A stretch of 64,000 nucleotides of DNA, from positions 124,001 to 188,000 of the forward strand of contig NZ_JAMLJL010000005.1 of assembly GCF_023634845.1 (NCBI RefSeq). Direction: 5' to 3'. Origin of the DNA: Flavobacterium amniphilum. GTDB taxonomy: Bacteria > Bacteroidota > Bacteroidia > Flavobacteriales > Flavobacteriaceae. Under the pieces are notes generated by a model. It saw nothing but the letters and a program-made list of their open reading frames with translations. It did not search any database and was not told the DNA's origin. The stretch's first letter is position 1. Every line of letters begins with the position of its first letter. The position numbers and the translations under genes are program-made. This document shows, one piece after another, positions 58,939-64,000 of this stretch.

Positions 58939-61575
58939 TTATTGTTTGATGAATTTCGTGTTAGAAGTTCCTTTATCGGAATTTATTTTGATGAAGTAAT
59001 TACCGGAGGGTAAATTGGAGACATCAATTGTTTTTACATCTTTGGCATTTGGAATTACAACTACCAATTGGCCCAATGTGTTGTAGATATTCACAGAAGA
59101 AATCTCTATTGTTTCTTTTGCATCCATATTCAATACATTGTGCACCGGATTAGGGTATAATTTGAAATAATTAGCGAATTCGAAATCCTGGTTATTTAAT
59201 GCCTGAATGGTTGTTGTTTCTGTGTTAGTGACAATCGGGAAATTGTAATCGAAGTAAATACTAGCCGAGTTACTGAACGTATCACCGTTCACCAATGTTG
59301 GTTTTGTCTTGATTTTGAACATTACATAACCATCATTGTTAGCATCATCAAATGGCAGGTTGATGTTTTCGAAGATGAATTCTACTTTGTTTCCTGAAGA
59401 TACTTTAGTAACAAATGAGTGGCTTCCTTTCATTGGCACTAACGTATTGACATCAAACTTATTGGTATCGATCATATCTTTTACGACGATGTTTTCAGCC
59501 AGGAAAGTACCGGTGTTTTCAAAGCGGATCATGTAATGTACATACTTGCCTACTTCACTTGGTGGAATTGTTTTTCCTTCCAGACAGGTTTTATCATTCG
59601 GATCGAAAGAGTTAACAACCGTTTGATTTAAAACAAATGTATTATCGTTTGGTGTTTCATCAGCAATTGGTGATGAAATTGTTGCGGTATACGTTAAAAT
59701 ATCTCCTGCATTTACAGGAGGAGTTTCCATTGGAGAGTTTACATTTAAGATAAAGATTATTTCTCTTGTTTCAAATGGCAGTAAATCAATAAAATTCCAT
59801 GATAAATTATTTATTGTCTGCGTTGCGACGGTCGGATTGGTAATAACAAAATCCAAAACAGCATCGTTGAAAGTCAGATTTATCGATCCGGAATTTGTTA
59901 TATTACCTTTATTTCTGTAAATAAGTTTATATGCAGCATTAAAACCAGGTCTGGCTGTGTTAAGAGGCAAAACAGTCACTTCTAAATCCGGGTAAAGTCC
60001 ATTTGGAGTTACACAGAAATTTTGTGTGAATGGGCTCGCTTGTGCCGGAAAAGTAATATCTACAGACGAAGGTGTAATAGTAAAATAAGCAGGATTTTCT
60101 AAAACAGGTGTTATAGTATGGGTTCCAGCCTGTACTGAAATAGCATAATTACCGGACGTATTGGCAATTATACTTCCTGAAGTTGACCCACTTGTGGTAT
60201 TGAACTTTAAATTAGCCAGGCTTACATCAGACACATCACAACCATTACTATTCAAATCAAACTTACTATTTCCTTGAATAGTATATGAGCTTCCTCCCGG
60301 CGTAAATGAACAATATGTATTGACATGGCAATTGTTGTAACCGTACTCAACTATTTTATTTTGTATTGCCTCCACTTGAAATTCATCGGCACAGATATAC
60401 TCAAGATTTGGCGAGTTGGAAAAATTGAATACGGGATAATAAATATTATTTTCGAAATCATCATACATTTCATTGCTGTTATTTTTCAAAAACAATGATT
60501 GCAATGGATTACTGCTGCAGTCGAGATATTCAAGATTTGTATTGTTTGAGAAATCCAATGTGGTGAATTGATTATTACTACAATGGATATCGTCTAAGCT
60601 AGTCAACCTTGAAAAATCAATCGCCTGAATTTGGTTATTAGAACACATCAAAGATCTTAAATTGACAGAATTACTTATGTCCAAATTAATTAATTGATTA
60701 TCATAACAATGTAATTGTGAAAGACTTGTCAAATGAGTACCATTAATACTCACCAATTGGTTATAACCGCAATAAAGGGATACTAAATTAGACAATCCAT
60801 TTACTTCTAATGTTCTTAATTGATTGTTATTACAACCAAGTTGGATAAGGTTTATTAATCCGTTTGCGTTCAAAGATGTAAGTAGATTATAATCACAATA
60901 CAATTTTTGAAGACCCACACATCCGTCAACATTCAATGATAATAATTGATTTCGTGATGCCTGAAGTTCAATAAGATTACTTTTATTACTTAAATCTAAT
61001 CCCGTAATATTATTATTGTTACACCTTATCATCTGAATAGCATTTACACCATTTAAATTCAATGTTGCAATCTGATTTCTAAAACATCTTAAATCCGTTA
61101 ATGCAATATTGTTGCTTAAATCCAGACTTGTTAATTGATTAGTAGTGCAATATAATAGTAGTAATGCTGTATTATTGCTTAAGTCCAAGCTAGTTAATTG
61201 ATTATTACTGCAGTCTAATTCACGTAATGCTACGTTACTACTTATATCCAAACTTGTAATATTATTATTATTACATATAAAAACAGTAAGATTCGTAAAG
61301 TATTCAATTCCTGAAAAATTAGAAATAGGCGAATTAGTATTACGGGTTGATCTTATCATCAAATAACTCACATTTAATGCTTCACTTACCTGAATTTCAC
61401 CATCATTATTGGCATCAATATTAAAATAATTTCCAGCTAAATCTTTAGCTATTGCATTATTAGGAGCTGACGCTAACAATTTCGTTTTAAAATTAGCATC
61501 CGGAAAATTAATGATTTGGGCGTTAACAGTAGTAAATAGGCTTAAAGCCAAAAGTAGGAAGTAGATTTTTTTCAT
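58939..61575 (-). CDS. Secreted leucine-rich-repeat protein with T9SS sorting domain
   Basis: 878 residues from the ATG at 61575 where the signal peptide MKKIYFLLLALSLFTTVNAQ begins; the longer frame to 61680 includes a terminator and is rejected. About 16 leucine-rich repeats of roughly 21 residues follow (pattern L-x-x-L-D-C-S-x-N-Q-L-T-S-L; about 80-430). Then Ig-like/DUF11-type beta domains (about 470-780; NDNTFVLNQTVVNSFDPNDKTCLEGK) and a T9SS sorting domain (about 805-878, KLYPNPVHNVLNM to KFIKQ). Expected at the cell surface in adhesion or recognition. Its tail has been duplicated at 58415-58480. Confidence 0.88.
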   Translation of the reverse strand: MKKIYFLLLALSLFTTVNAQIINFPDANFKTKLLASAPNNAIAKDLAGNYFNIDANNDGEIQVSEALNVSYLMIRSTRNTNSPISNFSGIEYFTNLTVFICNNNNITSLDISSNVALRELDCSNNQLTSLDLSNNTALLLLYCTTNQLTSLDLSNNIALTDLRCFRNQIATLNLNGVNAIQMIRCNNNNITGLDLSNKSNLIELQASRNQLLSLNVDGCVGLQKLYCDYNLLTSLNANGLINLIQLGCNNNQLRTLEVNGLSNLVSLYCGYNQLVSINGTHLTSLSQLHCYDNQLINLDISNSVNLRSLMCSNNQIQAIDFSRLTSLDDIHCSNNQFTTLDFSNNTNLEYLDCSSNPLQSLFLKNNSNEMYDDFENNIYYPVFNFSNSPNLEYICADEFQVEAIQNKIVEYGYNNCHVNTYCSFTPGGSSYTIQGNSKFDLNSNGCDVSDVSLANLKFNTTSGSTSGSIIANTSGNYAISVQAGTHTITPVLENPAYFTITPSSVDITFPAQASPFTQNFCVTPNGLYPDLEVTVLPLNTARPGFNAAYKLIYRNKGNITNSGSINLTFNDAVLDFVITNPTVATQTINNLSWNFIDLLPFETREIIFILNVNSPMETPPVNAGDILTYTATISSPIADETPNDNTFVLNQTVVNSFDPNDKTCLEGKTIPPSEVGKYVHYMIRFENTGTFLAENIVVKDMIDTNKFDVNTLVPMKGSHSFVTKVSSGNKVEFIFENINLPFDDANNDGYVMFKIKTKPTLVNGDTFSNSASIYFDYNFPIVTNTETTTIQALNNQDFEFANYFKLYPNPVHNVLNMDAKETIEISSVNIYNTLGQLVVVIPNAKDVKTIDVSNLPSGNYFIKINSDKGTSNTKFIKQ

Positions 61576-61635
61576 GTGGGGACTTATTTGTAGATATAAG
61601 ATGCAGAAAATGCTATTGGTTGCGTTGTTTGCAAA

Positions 61636-61664
61636 AAAAAATCCCCACTGAATAGCGGGGATTT
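61636..61664 (-). terminator. Terminator of rpsA
   Basis: AAAATCCCC / GGGGATTTT stem with an 8-base loop and a 9-base T run on the minus strand. Confidence 0.85.
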
Positions 61665-61677
61665 TACTATTTAGATA

Positions 61678-61697
61678 CACTTCGACTACGCTCAGTG
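61678..61697. repeat. Interspersed CACTTCGACTACGCTCAGTG repeat
   Basis: A 20-bp sequence of the kind scattered through Bacteroidota intergenic regions; a near-copy lies inside purL (14786-14804). Confidence 0.6.
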
Positions 61698-61707
61698 CAA
61701 GGAAAGA

Positions 61708-63474
61708 TTATTTCTCTCCTTTTTCCATTTTAGCTTTTAATTCAGCTAATGCATCGATATCACCTAAAGTTGATGCCGGAGCATTGTTGCTTGAAGATGT
61801 AGTTTCAACAGATGATTTCACATTTTTCTCTTCTTCTTCACGGAAGATAGCAGTGTGAGAAGCAACTACTCTTTTGAATTCTTTGTTGAATTCAATTACT
61901 TTGAAATCTGCAGCTTCACCTTTTTTCAATTTTTTACCGTCTTCTTTTTCTAAGTGACGAGTTGGGATGAACGCAACTACATCGTCTCCGAAATCAACAG
62001 TAGCACCTTTGTCAACGATTTCAGCGATTGTTCCGTTGTGGATAGTTCCTACAGCGAAAGCATCTTCGTGCTTATCCCATGGGTTAGCAGTAGTTTGCTT
62101 GTGACCTAAAGATAATTTACGAGCTTCAACGTCTAATTCCAATACTACAACATCTAATTTCTCACCAACGTTGATGAATTCAGATGGGTGTTTGATTTTC
62201 TTAGTCCAAGATAAGTCAGAGATGTATACTAAACCATCGATTCCTTCTTCTAATTCTACGAAGATACCGAAGTTTGTGAAGTTTCTAACTGTACCTGAAT
62301 GCTTAGAACCTACAGGGTATTTAGAAGTGATGTCAGTCCAAGGATCTTGAGACATTTGTTTGATACCTAAAGACATTTTACGCTCTTCTCTGTCAAGAGT
62401 CAAGATAACTGCTTCAACAGTATCTCCGATTTTCACGAAGTCCTGAGCAGAACGTAAGTGAGTAGACCATGACATTTCAGAAACGTGGATTAAACCTTCA
62501 ACACCTTCTGCAACTTCGATGAAAGCACCGTAATCAGCTAAAACAACTACTTTACCTTTTACTTTGTCACCAACGTTTAAGTTAGCATCCAATGCATCCC
62601 AAGGGTGAGCGTTTAATTGTTTTAAACCTAATTGGATTCTTGTTTTCTCATCATCGAAATCAAGGATTACAACGTTTAATTTTTGGTCTAATTCAAGAAC
62701 TTCAGATGGGTGGTTGATTCTTGACCAAGATAAATCAGTGATGTGGATTAATCCGTCTACACCTCCTAAGTCAATGAACACACCGTAAGAAGTGATGTTT
62801 TTAACAACACCTTCTAATACTTGTCCTTTTTCTAATTGACCGATGATTTCTTTTTTCTGTACTTCAATATCCGCTTCGATAAGCGCTTTGTGAGAAACAA
62901 CAACGTTTTTGAATTCATGGTTGATTTTAACCACTTTGAATTCCATCATTTTGTTTACATATTGATCGTAATCACGGATAGGTTTAACGTCAATTTGAGA
63001 ACCTGGCAAGAAAGCCTCGATTCCGAATACGTCAACGATCATACCACCTTTAGTACGACATTTAACGAAACCATTAACGATTTCACCTGTTTCATTAGCA
63101 GCAATAACTCTATCCCAAGCTTTGATAGTTCTAGCTTTTTTGTGAGATAAAACTAATTGACCAGTTCTGTCCTCACGGATATCGATTAATACTTCTACTT
63201 TGTCCCCTACTTTCAAGTTTGGATTGTAACGGAACTCGTTTAATGAGATAACACCTTCAGATTTTGCGTTGATATCAACAATAGCATCTCTTTCAGTAAT
63301 TCTTACTACAACTCCTTCAACTACTTCTTCAGCATCTGTAGAGATGAAAGTTTTTGCTACTAGATCTTCAAATTCCTGTAAATTTTTAGCATCAACTGCA
63401 TCAATACCTTCAGCATAGTTATGCCAGTTAAAGTCTGCTAAAAATTGTTCTTGTGTTTTGTTTAATTCAGACAT
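61708..63474 (-). CDS. rpsA: 30S ribosomal protein S1
   Basis: 588 residues. Six S1 (OB-fold) RNA-binding repeats: GVVVRITERDAIVDINAKSEGVI (about 50), GFVKCRTKGGMIVDVFGIEAFLPGSQ (about 135), then G-x-V-K/V-x(4)-YG-x-F-I/V-x(4)-G-x-GLIH-type repeats near 220, 310, 395 and 475. The C-terminal tail is acidic/Lys-rich. S1 recruits mRNA to the 30S subunit. This matters in Bacteroidota, which seldom use Shine-Dalgarno pairing. A perfect promoter lies 120 bp upstream, giving a leader that could carry autogenous control. Confidence 0.97.
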   Translation of the reverse strand: MSELNKTQEQFLADFNWHNYAEGIDAVDAKNLQEFEDLVAKTFISTDAEEVVEGVVVRITERDAIVDINAKSEGVISLNEFRYNPNLKVGDKVEVLIDIREDRTGQLVLSHKKARTIKAWDRVIAANETGEIVNGFVKCRTKGGMIVDVFGIEAFLPGSQIDVKPIRDYDQYVNKMMEFKVVKINHEFKNVVVSHKALIEADIEVQKKEIIGQLEKGQVLEGVVKNITSYGVFIDLGGVDGLIHITDLSWSRINHPSEVLELDQKLNVVILDFDDEKTRIQLGLKQLNAHPWDALDANLNVGDKVKGKVVVLADYGAFIEVAEGVEGLIHVSEMSWSTHLRSAQDFVKIGDTVEAVILTLDREERKMSLGIKQMSQDPWTDITSKYPVGSKHSGTVRNFTNFGIFVELEEGIDGLVYISDLSWTKKIKHPSEFINVGEKLDVVVLELDVEARKLSLGHKQTTANPWDKHEDAFAVGTIHNGTIAEIVDKGATVDFGDDVVAFIPTRHLEKEDGKKLKKGEAADFKVIEFNKEFKRVVASHTAIFREEEEKNVKSSVETTSSSNNAPASTLGDIDALAELKAKMEKGEK

Positions 63475-63593
63475 GTCTGATAAATAATTTGTATTCTGAT
63501 TCTCTTGGGTTTCTTACTGCGATAGAAAAACAGAAGCGTTTTACATATAAATGATTGAATACCTTAAGGATACCCTACTCGCCAAAAGGTGTG

Positions 63594-63623
63594 CAAAAGT
63601 AAGAATAATTATTTAAATACCAA
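63594..63623 (-). promoter_or_regulatory. Flavobacterial promoter TTG-N19-TACTTTTG for rpsA
   Basis: Minus-strand TTG (63623-63621) and TACTTTTG (63601-63594) exactly 19 bp apart. The resulting leader is about 115 nt. Confidence 0.8.
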
Positions 63624-63682
63624 AGGTTTGGTTTAGATTATTAGATTGTTGGATTAATGATTAGAAGATTATTATTTGAGTT

Positions 63683-63690
63683 ATATTTGC
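63683..63690 (+). promoter_or_regulatory. -7 box TATATTTG for the last gene
   Basis: Perfect TAnnTTTG, 11 bp before the ATG at 63702. Confidence 0.5.
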
Positions 63691-63701
63691 TAAAATTCAA
63701 A

Positions 63702-64000
63702 TGATGGGTAATACGTTTCGCATTTTCAAACCTAAAAACACTCCTTTCAAACTGACAAAAGGCATTGTTTTATTCATCCTACTTCTTATCAGCATACAGA
63801 TTACCGTCTATTATAATCATCTAATTACCAAAATAATTACCTTCATCCTTTTTATCATTTGTATATTATTTCATCTTACCAAAAGTTTACGATACGCCAC
63901 TCTTGATGGTTACTTTGAGGGTGAACTTATTTTCGGAACAGATCACATTAGTATCAATGACCGAAAAATAAACATTAATGACATTACTAAGCTTCATATT
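63702..64000 (+). CDS. Two-helix membrane protein, C-terminus outside window
   Basis: ATG at 63702 (a second ATG follows directly); 99 codons are visible before the edge. Residues about 20-37 and 45-61 are transmembrane helices with a very short loop. After them a soluble region begins (YATLDGYFEGELIFGTDHISINDRKININDITKLHI) with a beta-strand pattern like small PH-like membrane proteins. Function unknown. Confidence 0.7.

Noticed and set aside
61576..61680. N-terminal extension of the LRR protein
   Set aside because: It crosses the rpsA terminator and hides the signal peptide that starts at the ATG at 61575.
1..64000. tRNA, rRNA, IS transposase or prophage genes
   Set aside because: None could be recognised by eye on either strand; a covariance-model scan would be needed to exclude small RNA genes fully.

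Overview
The window is AT-rich chromosomal DNA from a member of the Bacteroidota, almost certainly the Flavobacteriaceae and probably a Flavobacterium-like genus. The evidence is fourfold. Secreted proteins end in type IX secretion (T9SS) sorting domains with a YPNPSNG-type motif. Many genes have Bacteroidota promoters (TTG, about 19 bp, TAnnTTTG). Shine-Dalgarno sequences are scarce. Family content also fits: BBP2 porins, a flotillin-like protein, short SpeA and a bacterial deoxyhypusine-synthase homologue. No tRNA, rRNA, CRISPR, transposase or phage gene was seen.

Layout. 1-6 kb: a PD40 propeller protein (cut by the window edge), a flotillin, a lipoprotein, a cupin and lpdA. 6-13.7 kb: an rRNA methyltransferase, then three tandem secreted endonuclease I paralogues, with a 21-bp tandem array before the third. 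13.7-25 kb: purL, a hybrid histidine kinase, an EamA exporter, an LtaS-like enzyme with a phosphatase, sdaA and DUF2809. 25-33 kb: a second 21-bp array nested in inverted repeats, then a potassium cluster (BBP2 porin, Kup, KdpE-like regulator, shortened KdpD-like kinase, second porin). 33-42 kb: panB and an RluA-type gene split by an inverted-repeat element carrying a four-helix-bundle (IVP-like) gene, then an ALDH, two paralogous membrane-anchored coiled-coil proteins, an arginase-family enzyme and a DEAD-box helicase. 42-52.7 kb: housekeeping genes (pdxH, rnz, proline dehydrogenase, aroB, speA, DHS homologue, pyrB, pyrR).

52.7-59 kb is the accessory region. It holds two paralogous 243-residue proteins of unknown function, each with an internal two-fold repeat and each preceded by a sigma-54-like -24/-12 element. 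A third 21-bp array lies between them. It also holds a nuclease gene broken by one in-frame stop, a membrane-protein gene truncated by a roughly 150-bp MITE-like element, a second copy of that element, an ankyrin protein, and the relic of a T9SS gene tail. 59-64 kb: a leucine-rich-repeat T9SS protein, rpsA, and the start of a membrane protein.

The most unusual signal is the set of three intergenic tandem arrays (10674-11030, 25351-25644, 54416-54646). Their sequences are unrelated, yet all have exactly 21-bp units (two DNA helical turns), and two of them alternate A/B units into a 42-bp higher-order repeat. They have no spacers and no convincing coding capacity. With the 243-residue family and its sigma-54-like promoters, these are the best candidates for something undescribed. 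All family assignments come from reading motifs by eye; no database search was run.
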